From Sclerotinia nivalis (taxonomy: Eukaryota > Ascomycota > Leotiomycetes > Helotiales > Sclerotiniaceae), in NCBI GenBank assembly GCA_029531795.1, contig JAPEIS010000006.1, positions 1,488,001 through 1,552,000 on the forward strand: a DNA stretch of 64,000 nt. The letters run 5' to 3'. Below the pieces are notes generated by a model. The model was not told the origin of the DNA. It did not search any database and saw only the letters and a list, made by a program, of their open reading frames with translations. Within the stretch, counting starts at the first letter, position 1. The number at the start of each line of letters is the position of its first letter. Positions 22,261 to 34,170 of this stretch are shown here, in pieces. The position numbers were made by a program, and so were the translations under genes.

Positions 22261-25200
22261 TCACAATTGATCAATCGTCGAAATTGCCTCACCACCATTT
22301 GCACCAACAGTCTTCATCGTCTCATCATGTTTATCCATGCCTTCACCATTAATGTGCTGATTGGAGTCATCGCCACCCTTTAACCTTCCAACAGATTCTA
22401 CTTCCATCTCCATCTTCATAGCCTCTTCATTCTCCCTCATCAGATCCTCTTCTTGCATCCTCAGCTCTCTCTCCTCTTCCGTTTCTTCCTTCACCTCCCC
22501 CTCACCTACAATGTCCCCATTACCATTAGCCATGTCAAGATCTTCTGATCCTATCATAGGCATACCTTCCTCGGGCGGCGGTGGAGGAGGGGGAGGTGGT
22601 GTACCGGAATCAGTTGGTGTTTCACTTTCAGTACCATGCTCCTTAATCCTCTTATTTTCTGACGGACTTTCTTCGTCATCTTCCCTTTTCCTCTTCAAAA
22701 ATTCCATTTCTAGTTGCCCACTAGGTGATGCTGTCGGACTTGGTACATCGACCTCCACATCCACATTATCAACCACATCCGGACTACTACTCGTAGTCGC
22801 ATTTGCCCGCCCTGGTTCTTTTCCGTTTGTTCCATTTCCATTATTCCTCGGCTGCCGTTCACGCTTCCTCCTCTCCGCTCGCTTTTCCTCCATTTCTTTT
22901 TTCTTTTGTACTGCCTTCTCGAAGTAATCACGCACATATTTCTTAACTTTCTTTTCATGCTTTTCGGATATCTTTGTAGGGTCTTCAACGCGATTGTTCT
23001 TGAAATCAGAGGCCACGAGCTTTTTACCACATTCCTTAGCGAATTTCTTGAGGTCGTCCTTGGGAAGTTTGCCGGAGTATTTTTGCATTACGTGTTTGAT
23101 ATGAGGGAACAGCTATGAGGTGGAAGTCAGTGAAATAAACAATGAAAATTTGAAGAAAAATATATCGGCGTAGAAAAACAAACTATTAAACATACAGTAT
23201 TTTCATAAAGTTTCATTTGCTTCTCAAGAGGCAGTAAGCGCCATTTATCGAGCGGTCTTTTCTTTTCCTTGGGTGTGCCTTCAGCAGAATGCGAGGAAAG
23301 AGCAGGAGTTGTTGAGGGCTCCTTTGTAATACTATCAATAATATCTTGAAGGGCCTTTTGCGTTTGCACACTCTTTGGAGCTGCCTTGGGCGGTGGTGGT
23401 GGCGGGACCGCTCCTGCGGGCATAAATGGCCTCTCCCATGTTGTTTGTCCCGTCTTACTATAATAGTAAGCGTTTCCATTTTGATCCATCGCGGTATACC
23501 AGCCGGGTGGCAATACCATGTTGAAATTGTTGCGCCGAGGCATAGGTCGATTGAGAATGAAGTTGGCATTGCGTTGAGGAATAACACTCCGGGGGCCAGT
23601 AGGGGCAATAATAACTGGAGATGGAGACTGAGTGACTTTCTCTACTTGTTCTGGACGTCGTTCAAATACTTGTGCAATAAGAGTTGGAGCTCTCCTTGGA
23701 ATTCGATATGCAAACTCCAATTTGCTCCATGCTTCCAATAGTCTCTTTGACTCGAAAGCAATGTCTTCATGCTCGGAATTTGTGAAGCCTTCTAGAACTG
23801 TTTCGATCTTCGAATCAACGATTTTGTTTCGAGTGAGTCGTGGAAACTTGTAGAGAATATCGAGTACTTGGAGGATCACGTTGTTATCTTCCTTCCAAGT
23901 AGTCAAGGTCGTACGAAGTATTTGATAACCGTGCATTTGTATAACTCTGTTTCGAACTTTATCATCTTCGCAACGTTGGATTCGACCAAGTAGCTTGACG
24001 GCAATCCATTTCTCTTTGCACTGCATAAGGGTTGCCATAACCTTTCGTACTCCACTTTCATCGAGTCCCTTTGGTTGAACATTGTTAACGTATTCTTCAT
24101 CATCCTCACCTGTCTTCTTTTTCCGAGGTTTCTTAGCAACAGCTGAATCCCAACCATCACCATCATCAATACCAAGAGCTTCAATGGTAGCATGAGAAAG
24201 TTTAGTAGCGCGCTCAGTTTGAGTCTTGCCTCCGATGAATCCAGTACAGTTCGGTTCGCCGCAGTAACAAGGTTGAGGGTCGGCACCATATCGGTCAACA
24301 TTGTAATTGAAGACCAATTCCTCACCGGCTTTGATTGCACGCTCGGCAAAAATGCCCATGCGCAACTTTTCTCCGACCACCCACTTATCCACATAGCAAT
24401 TCGGATTACATGAATGATTGCAAAATCGGCCAAGATTCCCTTTCTTCGTTGCATCCACGAATTCATGCTTGGTAAGAGACATGAAATAGAAATGTTTGAT
24501 TCCTTCTTGGTCATATTGAATGGTGCGTCGTCGAAATGTCGGTTCATTAATAACTTCTCCAATATACTCGAAGATGAAATCGTCGGGATGTAGATCAGTA
24601 TTTGCGCGTAACCCGTAACCTTTTTTATCCGTCTTGATCACTGAAACTTTGGCATATTGTCTGCGTTGGAAGCGTTGGTTTTGACAAGCAACACCACAAT
24701 TGCAATCTTTATGGCCTCCACCACATTCCATCTTGGTCAGTCGATTAATGCAATCTGAATCCTCTCCGCAGGCATGATTATTTCCATCGCCTGATAAGTT
24801 ATGTCAGCTAAAGTTGCCATTTTGCGACCGATTGTAGCTGAAATAAAGAAAGTACTTTGAAGTATATCTGTAGACTTACTGTATTCCTCGGGACAATCAC
24901 AATCCAATGCATCGTGATCGGAAGCCCCCATATGCTTAGCTCCATAAATACAATCTTTAATTACCTGAAAAACTGAAGCTGCCTCTTCTGTAGAATCTGG
25001 GAGATCGTTGAAGAGAGGGGGTGGTCGAGGAATTACTTTTTGTGATGATTTCCTGGATAGCTTCGGAGCTTTTCCAGGTTCGACGGTGAGGGTAATATCA
25101 CCGCCAATAATCTCTTCATCCTCTTCATCTCCAGATTTTGGCGTTTGGCCGGTGCTTTGCTTTCTTGGAGGGGTTTGAGAACGAGAGTTTACAAGACCTG

Positions 25201-25360
25201 GTGTATTGGAGGGAGACCTTTTGATTTCTGTAGGAGTAGAAATGTCTCCGTTTGTGCCATTGGCAAAATCCTGAACCTCGATGCCTTCCTCAAGTTTCAT
25301 TTCGCCCAGCGCAGCATCTACAACCTCTGGCTGAATTTCCCTAGTGTCATCCGCCATCAT
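22261..25360 (-). CDS. set2: SET2, histone H3 lysine-36 methyltransferase
   Basis: Nuclear histone methyltransferase that acts during RNA polymerase II elongation. 975 residues in three exons: 25360-24880, 24790-23196 and 23112-22261. Order of domains: acidic/Ser-rich N-terminus; AWS with the Cys-rich [12 protein letters not shown]...[12 protein letters not shown] region (about 150-190); SET from [15 protein letters not shown] with EYIGEVI and NHSCNPNC (285-292); post-SET with [14 protein letters not shown] (335-348); WW with [11 protein letters not shown] and TTWERP (about 585-614); SRI, the polymerase CTD-binding domain, beginning [15 protein letters not shown] (about 692-760). The tail is a disordered acidic region with nine prolines. 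Length is normal for filamentous fungi. The AWS is split by the first intron and the WW-SRI interval by the second. Confidence 0.97.
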
Positions 25361-28300
25361 GAATATGTGGATGGTGTAAAGTTGTGTTGCGATTACTTTA
25401 TATTTGTGTGTTGGCGCGAAGGGGAAGCCGAGCTAGCTAAGTATTGATGTGTTCGATACGGCCTTTTGTTCTTAGTTGTGTTGGCAGACGCGAAGCACCT
25501 AGCGACGTTGGGTAGAACGCAACACCTTATTATTGACAGTAATACTTTTTAAACTTCCGTCACTTTCCAAGCAATTTATTCGCGTTTGTTGCGCACGCAC
25601 TTAAAAGTCAAGGGAGTGGTTGCGCCTGGATGGCAAATCGCGAACAGCTGCAAGGTCGCGAAATATTAGCTGATGAGGTCGATATAGTCCCGCAGACTTA
25701 AATATGAATGGTCGGACTTCTATCAACAAAAACATAAAGCCCTTGTTTGCCACAGTGAATGGATGTGGACTGTAGAACAGCTGGACGGGAAGGAATTGGG
25801 ATGGGAGCGAAGTGATGGAAGTGCGTCGGCTGAACCTCCAATTTCACCTCTGCAACATGTCGCAAAGACCAAACTCTTATATTCCTCAATCCCGATGCTC
25901 ACATATCACTACTCATGTATTGAAATGGCTTTCTTCCCCCCAAAGTAGTTGATATTTGCTAATAATTGCTCTACGGAGGAGGAGGACAATACAAATTGAG
26001 ACGAGCTATTGCGCGCTCGGCTAACCTTAATTCCGCTACTTCTGAAAGAACGCTGAAAATCAAAATTATACTCCCCTCAACCCTGGCAGACAGTTGATAA
26101 CTACTCCAATCTGCCAGATGATTTCAAAGAATTGATATCCCTATTTATTGCTTCAATGCATCCCAAGGTATGATCATACCTTACCAAATGTATGGTGATG
26201 CAAGAGCTTATCTCCTAAATCCAAAGCCAACTGAGATCATGCCAAGTCATCAGAGCTTTTACCAGACAAATGTCCCACACAGTTCATTCCAGCATGTATA
26301 TATTGTATTTTGGCCTCGAATTTTTTTAAAAAGGCCTCTTCCTATGTGGTACCCGCGCACGCCATTTTACGACCTTCAAACTTCAATTTCCATGATGTGT
26401 ATTATGATAGCGAACGTAGGAACATTGTGTAAATCGAGCTTGTTGGTTGGTAGCGGTGTCGTGAAAGGATCGGTTTCTGATGGTATTGATAACCAAAGTA
26501 TGGCTGCAGCAGTATCAATTCAAATTGTATAAATGCATAGTTGATCATGCAACTGCGCATTCCAGATTCTTAATTCTACCCCACAATGATCTTCCACATA
26601 AGGCTTGCAGCCATACATCGGACGGAAAGAATATTATCGCGATCTCATAGCATTATCGTATCTGTGATTACTTGTCAGTGATACCCAAGAAGAGAAGGAT
26701 GAAAATAACTGGTCATCTTCATACCTAAGTATCTAAGTACCTAATGGATTGTTGACAGCGCATTCCTGCATGTGCAGAGTCAACCCCACAAAGAATTCGA
26801 ATTATAAGGTGATGAAGGTATCACTTCCCTTGAAGAAGTCAGATTCATTGTTTCAATGCCAATCGAATATCTGATGACTGGAATATTTGATGCTTCCATC
26901 ACAAGTTGAGATGATTCGCCTAAACATCAAAGCAAAGGGAAAGAGGAAGGACGGAGTACATTGGTAGGGTCGCATTTTTGGCCTCGGAAGTATAACCACT
27001 CAAAACCAATCAATTCAACACTTTCGAAGATTTCGAATACAAACAATGATACTCGAGTAAAAGATATTTCGAAGGATTAGGTTATGTATAAGGAAGGCTC
27101 TGTATGATAATGATGAGGTCGCAGATTTCACAGCCTTACCAGGTAGTTGTAGTAATAAATGGTTGGGTTGTGCTGATTTCCATAATTCCACTAAGTTTGT
27201 TCAGATTTATAATTGGCGGTTGGTGAAGCTCTTCTGAGCCAATCTCAGGATAGAATTGAATAATTTCTAGGAAGCTGCAAGGACAGTTGAACTATAGTTG
27301 GTATCCAATGGCATATTTGAATCTCTCCCCTATTTTTTGTTTTTATATGAAACGATAACATCAGATATGTATTATGTACACAATTTTTATTTTTATTAGA
27401 TCGCAGGCAGGCGAAAGGTAAAATCATGATTAGATAAAGTACCTACTAGGTACCTAGTAAACAAACAGACCTCGGGTACATAAATGGTGGAGATGGCGGA
27501 GAATTGAAGAAAGGAAGGAAGGAAGGAAGACCTCGGAAAGGAAGACTCGGGAAGCTGGAGTATGTATTGACCGGAGTATTGGTTGATTGATTGATTGATT
27601 GATTGATACCTCATGCAAAGAAGACAAATCAAAATCAATTGACCAAAAGAGATAAAGCTTCAAGAAATTGGCCACTAAAATTCTTACTTCAACCCTTTTG
27701 AACTTCTTCATTATATCATGCATGCATCGCATCGCTTCCACTTCCACTTCAAATTCCAATTCCACTTCCCAATTCTCTTTTCATCCTAACATCTTGCATT
27801 GCACAAGCGCATTAGCTGGTATCAATACATCCAGTTAAACCTTCTCATTCATTTCCCTCAATGGGACTTGCATATCATATATGCACGACATAATTCTCTC
27901 CCATGCTGTTTATTATTCCTAAAACAACCTAGAGAAAAGATACAAAAAAACCTAAGAAAAGAAAAGGAGAATTGGAATCTTAATCGTCTTGTTTATCTCC
28001 CACCCGCACTGGGCTTACTTTTCCGTACATCTACTTGATTCCTTCAAATGAGATTCCAAAACAACCTTACCTTTTTTACGGGTAACGGCGTTCGGTACAC
28101 TCTCTATTAAGGTACAGGTACAGGTACAGGCACAGGTGCAGGTACATCTTGTTGCGTGAAGAGTGGCGGCCTCATTGATGGTTTGATGGTTTGATGGTTG
28201 TCGTTGTTGCAAGCCAAAAACAAAACCAAAACATTTATCCTTTCTTGCCTCACTCTTTTCTGCTGCACGCGCTTCCTTCAACGACCTGTTCCTATTCCAA

Positions 28301-28705
28301 GATCCCTTCAAAATACGCGGGTCTTTCATGGCTTTCGTCGATTTTCTACCTCTCATTTCACAAAATTACACCTATTTTGCTACACAATCTATAACTACCC
28401 AACTACCTATTTGATAGCTTTTTTAATCTCGTAATCTCACCTTCACCCTTTTAATAAGTGAATAAGGATTCGTTCCTCCAAAATAGTATTCAATGTCAAA
28501 TACTTAAATGACTTCTTGATTTATTTTATTTGTCAAATTTCTTTTTATCTTTTACATACCTATCTATTCATTCGTTCAATACAAACCTTTTTCCATTTGT
28601 CTCGAGGCATCGTATAAACATACATACTTGATCATAAATCAAACAACCTTTCAACCTTTCAACTATTGTCCTCACTTCACCTCACAACAAGTCTCCACAA
28701 CAACC
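25361..28705. other. Long intergenic region, SET2 to AT-hook gene
   Basis: 3.3 kb without a convincing gene. It contains the divergent promoters of SET2 and the AT-hook gene. Short repeats: GGAA tract near 27509-27530, GATT tract at 27583-27606, and GGTACAG tract near 28112-28145. A 120-codon frame at 26170-26532 has no recognisable content. The last 600 bp before 28706 are pyrimidine-rich, as in a long fungal 5' leader. Confidence 0.5.
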
Positions 28706-30024
28706 ATGGAGATGCCTTTTACAGAACAAGAACAGGTATGTTTGCGCAAGGAATTAAATATGATAGCTACAAGTTGAGATCAATGCGCAATCTTCGCAGC
28801 CATCTCATTGCCGAGAGCGCCTAAGACTAACTTTCGGTTGCTTCCCACAATAGCGCTTCCTCCTTGCAGAGGTGATCAAGACAAGTTCTATACCACCAGA
28901 GAAGTTGTTGGTGATTTTGAATGAAAGTAACGTCAACCCAAATTGGTTGCTGATGCAGGTTCCCCAAGGTAAGCGCGTTTACCCCAGCTTGATCTACAAC
29001 TCTTAGACCTCCATAACCCCGCGCGGAACATACAAACGCAACTTTCAAGCACCAAAAACATTGATCGAATGGAATATTGATGGAAGATTTTAGGACGAAA
29101 CTTGGCATCCTGTATCAACACTTTTGAAAGTCTCGCTGGTCGAAATTCCAATAATTTGACACCGCAATTACCTGCCCCTCAATTCTTTTCAGGTGGCTCT
29201 CCTAGCCTACAGAACAAGCGCAAGTCTGTTTCCGATCTTGAATTGACGGGTGTCGATTCTTCTCGAAAACGCAGAACCCCAGGCTTAGATGTCGTTGCTG
29301 CTCAGCGCAACATTCAACCCAAGCCAGCGGCGAATGGCTCCCCAATTTCTTTTGCCTCGCCATTCATAGGTCAAGTACCCAAAAAGCGTGGTCGACCTTC
29401 CAAGAATGATCTTAAGCTTCGACAGGCTGAAGAAATCGCGCGTGGGGAGATTTTAGGTTCACTCGAAACACCTAAGAGTTCCATCAATTCTCCCATTGCC
29501 AGTGGTGGAGATATCAGCTTAGAAAACATTTTGTCTGCTGCACCTGTCGTTACTTTGGCTCAAGAGTCTGAGACAAGTTCGATTATTTCATTTGGCGATC
29601 AAGACTCGGGCAGAAAGAAGCGTGGCCGACCAACTTCCAGGTCATCAAATGTACGGTAATAATGATATTTATGAGCTATTGAATGCTAACTTCCGCAAAG
29701 GTCCCAAGAACAGGCGAAGGCAGCTTCCCCATCCTCGCCGCCCAATTTTCGCGACAAGTACAACCCCTCCAGCGATTCGGTACTCAGCAGACTTTCGATC
29801 GATCAATGAGAGCTCAATTTCGGCCTGAGTCTCGTGAAGGTCAAATGCACAGAGATAACCAAGGCCAAGGGATGCAATTTGATATCCAGGGCAACACTGA
29901 AAGGCGTCAAATGCATGTTGGTGGCGATGCACGAAATAAAGAACAGCAGGAAATGCAATATAAAGGCGCAGCTATGGAGCGCAAGTCGATGGACCAAAAG
30001 GACGATAAAAGATCTGAGCTTTAA
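28706..30024 (+). CDS. AT-hook DNA-binding protein
   Basis: Nuclear, mostly disordered protein with two AT-hooks, KKRGRPSKND (about residues 145-154) and RKKRGRPTSRSS (about 222-233), which bind the minor groove of AT-rich DNA. Exons: 28706-28735, 28854-28968, 29094-29650 and 29701-30024, about 341 residues. The first exon is only ten codons (MEMPFTEQEQ); the second has RFLLAEVIKTSSIPPEKLL, a small helical motif. The end is uncertain. Donor GTACGG at 29651 gives the long Gln/Met-rich tail; donor GTAATA at 29656 gives a shorter protein ending SRLSIDQ at 29809. The N-terminal fold is not one I can name. The partner and role are unknown. Confidence 0.75.
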
Positions 30025-31542
30025 GTTGGTCACCGTCACGCCTCTTTGCCAATTTTGAAAAATCTTCGATCTACCTTTTACTTCACTTTACACACATGAC
30101 AATCCACGCCAAACCTCCATCGCAAGACATTTTAATTCATACCCGCCATTTTCGATTCTTTTCATCCGACAAATCACGACATAATTTTCCAATTTCACGA
30201 TTCATAGGAACGGCCACTTTTTAGAATTTATGCCCTTTGACGAAGTCATAACTTCTTCCACATCTCACGTTGCTCGATGCGTTACGAGAAAGTAGTAATG
30301 CCACTCATACCATACCCCCACGGTACAATTTCCCTTTTTTTTTTATGCTACGTTACGATACCATGTTTATGACGACATTCGGAGCGGCAGCGTTGATTTC
30401 TTCTTTCTCTCTTTTTTGGGGGGGTTTTTTGTTGCTTGATATCTACTACTTTCTACTCAAGTAACGGTGATTGATATACCTAGGTAGCTTGGGCCTGGTA
30501 TTTACAATTCAATTCACTTCTTTGCGTGATAGGAGGTTATGCATTGTTTGCATTAGAAATAAGGAATTTTGGCGAATAATGGAGGAAGTGGATTGATGGA
30601 TTGATGGATGGATAGCATAGGATAAATAGGATGATGAAAATGAGCATATGAGGAACATGCGATGCGAATAATGATAAAGGAGAGAGAACAGAGAATAGAC
30701 GCGTTTGGATGATATTTTATGTGTATGAGTGTAGTGTAGAATAGTTGATGGATGAATAAATGAATGGATGAAGGAATGTACTATTGGATATTGGATATTG
30801 GATATTGGATTTTCGATACTTGATGTTTGATAACTTGTTGGTTTTGGTTTTGGTTTTGGTGTATGGATATTGAATATACCTACCTACCTCTACCTACCTC
30901 CTTATACCTACAATCTCATATTTTCATATCCTTATATCATATCTCATTCCAACGTAAGTATTCACTAAACCCTACCTACCTACCTATTATCCAATTGATC
31001 ATCCTATAAAATACTGTCCCATCATTTAACTTCATTTCATTCTTCTTCAAAATATATTCACTCGATCTTCATATTTATATCCTCATCCATACACATTCAC
31101 ACATTCACACATTCACATTCCCATAAACAAACAACTCAAAATCCTTTAAACGTAAGCGAAATTTCGCTCACGTCATATCTGATATTCATCATCATACTAT
31201 CTCTAATGTTTATCTCCTCAAATCTCCAAGATTTCATCTCCGAGATTTCATACCCTAAAAATTCATATGTAATGCAAACCTGCGTGCTCATTTCATCTCA
31301 TCTTCACCGCGCGATTAACGCAAGTGGTGATCCAACCTGAAAACTCCAAGCACATTTACCCAGGCTAAATTACATTTCATTTCCGTATCCAAATGCAAAA
31401 ACCAATGTCAAAAAAAAAAATCAAAAAATCAAAAATCAAAAATCTGAAACCAAAGAATTTGGTGTGAGAAAGCAAATCTCCTTTCGTCGCTTTATTGCTC
31501 CACTTCAAGAAGAGGAAGTGAAGCAGCGGTACCTAGAGGAAA
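30025..31542. other. Intergenic, AT-hook gene to GABA transaminase
   Basis: 1.5 kb between convergent genes. It contains only simple-sequence DNA: TATTGGA units near 30784-30808, GGTTTT units near 30838-30862, CACATT units near 31090-31120 and AAAAATC units near 31408-31445. No gene seen. Confidence 0.55.
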
Positions 31543-33097
31543 CTAGGATTTGAAGATCTTCTCAAGACGTCCCAACAAAATGTCGGCGTGATCTTCTCGG
31601 AAAATCAACATAGGTCTGAGACGAATGGCTCGCTCGCCAGAACCACCAATGTTGATACCAACACCCTTAGCCTTCTTGACTACCTCATCTCTGCGGTTGC
31701 TATCAAAGGCGAGGAAAGTTCCTTGTCCTTTACCTCTTAAGTTTTGGATATCTCCTGGATATTTCTTGGCGAGATGTTCAAGTTCTTTATAAAGATAGTC
31801 TCCGACCTTGGCGGTATGGTTAACCAAATCCAAACGTTCGATTTCTTCAATGATAGCACGGAAGAGGATAGCACGGGCTGGATCTCCCATCCAGGTGTTA
31901 AATTGACGGTATGGTTTGTTGGGGCGGAGTTCGGGGTTGCCATAGTAGTAACCAGCTGTTTGGGCTTTCTTGGAGAAGGTGACAATGTCGGGAGGGCTTT
32001 CAAGGTTCCAATGGTCGTGGGCCCAGAATTTACCGGTGGCACCTACACCAGTTTGAACTTCATCAACAATAAGGAGAACGTTGTGTTTCTTAGTGAGGGC
32101 TCTGAGACCGCGGAAGAAGGCTGGGGATGCGTGGTTGTCTCCTCCCTCTGATTGGATGGGTTCGACTACGACGGCACAAGGTGGGAGGTGATGGGTAGTG
32201 ATGATACGTTCAACATCGGCGAGAGCTTCCTCCTCAATCTTTTTGTTCTCCTCGACGTGATCCTCTAGTGGGTATTTGAGAAGAGGGAAAGTAGCTTGTG
32301 GCCAATCGAAAGCAGGAATATCGATTTTGTGAATTGGCTTACTGCGAGTGGTAGAAAGGGAACCGAAGAGACGTCCATGGAAAGCACTCTTGAAAGACAG
32401 GATAGATAATTGAGGAGCACCTGGTGCTTGATTAAGCATAGATGAGGCAATATCTGCCTCCGAAAATTCCACATGCGCACCACCACGCTCTTGTTGTCGA
32501 CGATACATAAATGCAGCCTTGTATGCAGTCTCATTGGCATCTGAACCTGCCATGGCAGTGAACACCTGATCAAGACCCTTTGGTGCTACCTTCAGAGCAC
32601 CCGTCTTAATAATTTCGGCCCAATCATGCGAAGGGAAGTTTCCGAGAGCGGGACGGTTTATGATGGCAGATGCCATTTGTTCGGTTTGTGTGGCTTTGAG
32701 GAGTTGAGGATTATTGTATCCAACTGGAATTGATGCAATCTGTGCATAACTATCATTCTCATCAGTATACTGCGATACCTTCAATAACAAAGTAAATGAG
32801 AACATACACATCCAATAACACATTTCCATCTGGATCCACAATGTAGTTACCCACACTCTTTCGATAATCGGCAAGCATGTTCACACTTCTAGTATCAAAG
32901 ACTTTATCCAATTCCGCAATTGCCTTTTGAGATTCTGGACCTGGAATGGCAGTCTTAACAACTGGTGCCTCTGGTTCACCGGTGATTTGAAATGGTTTGG
33001 CACTTGTAGTGGCGTATGTTCGTACTGTTCGTACTGTTCGTGAAAGGGCTCTTGAAGGCATTGGACGCAATTGCGCCGCAGCTCTTAGAGAAGCCAT
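31543..33097 (-). CDS. uga1: 4-aminobutyrate aminotransferase (GABA transaminase)
   Basis: PLP-dependent class III aminotransferase converting GABA and 2-oxoglutarate to succinate semialdehyde and glutamate, the first step of the GABA shunt. 498 residues in two exons, 33097-32808 and 32749-31543, joined as GNVLLDV-YAQIASIPVGYNN. Landmarks: AMAGSDANETAYKAAFMYR (PLP phosphate loop), SFKSAFHGRLFGSLSTTRSK, VVEPIQSEGGDNHASPAFF, IVDEVQTGVGATGKFWAHDH (cofactor Asp), and the Schiff-base lysine in VTFSKKAQTAGYYY. The N-terminus is rich in Arg/Ser/Ala and lacks acidic residues (MASLRAAAQLRPMPSRALSR), consistent with a mitochondrial presequence, although yeast Uga1 is cytosolic. Confidence 0.97.
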
Positions 33098-34132
33098 TGT
33101 TGAGAGATACGTGGGTGATATTTTCGAAGAGGGGAGATTTGTGGAAGAAGAAAGGGAAGGGAAAAAGAAGAGGAGAGAAAAGGGAGAGGAAGAGATGAAG
33201 ATGGAGATGGGAATGAGAGTCAGAGAGGAAATTGTGGCAGTTTTGTTGCATTGACCTAGCCTTTCACTTTATCTTATCCGACTTATCGTGACATGAAACA
33301 GGAAATAAAAGCGGGAGATTGTAGGGATTGAGAGGCACGAAAGGGAGATCCTCAATTGTGCCACAGTAATCTGTATGGCATGCGCGTTTGAAAGGTTCTA
33401 GCTGATTATCATTAGAGTCGCATCTGCCATATTATGCACATTGAAGTTACATAAGAGGATAAGAAAGAAGTAAAAGAGTACCGCCAAAACCCGGTGAACT
33501 AAGATGGACTTTGACAAATATGGAATACAGTTTTGACGCCATGTGAATTATTGAAAGATGGTTGGATGATGTGAAGTGATGTTGTGAATAATACCAATAC
33601 AATGACATACTCAAAGGAGGGGTTTGACTAATTGTTACTTTGTACTTGCCGCATACATACCTAGTTAGGTAAGTAAACGTCAAAAATTTCAACAGACGGT
33701 AACGACAAATATTCCAAATTTATCAATGTCATATCATCAATGAGGGGCAACAGAGAGTCAGCCAAATGTTTAAGCTTTTTCAGGGCCAAAAGATTTGGGA
33801 AATAAAATCCGATAACATTACTAATTTCAATTCGGAAAGTACAGCCCGATCATTTATAGCCAATCAATCGATACAATCGATCGATCATTCACTACATCCA
33901 TTTCTCTTCCGTCTCCACTCTCATTCGCTGGTCGGATACATATTTATATGGCGGTGAGCTTTAGAATTGGCTTTTTCATGGGAAACTTTTTCTCGTCATC
34001 AAGTGCATGGGTGCGCTAGTGCCACATGTGCCGAGCACCGAAGATGGGGAAACGGGCATGGACAGCGGAACATGGGAGGCGGAAGAATCAAAAGTCTCAT
34101 CTTTAACATCACCACCATTCACTTAGTGCGTG

Positions 34133-34170
<38 letters not shown>
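34133..34170. repeat. Hexanucleotide repeat (GCTGTT)n
   Basis: Five perfect GCTGTT units followed by GCTGCT. It would encode Cys, Ala/Thr or Gln runs depending on frame, but no real gene was found across it. Confidence 0.85.

Noticed and set aside
22361..22927. 188-codon plus-strand frame rich in Ser and Gly
   Set aside because: It is the antisense of the third exon of SET2, whose minus-strand reading has a clear SRI domain.
26170..26532. 120-codon frame between SET2 and the AT-hook gene
   Set aside because: No recognisable motif, unusual composition and no splice partners; judged to be chance.
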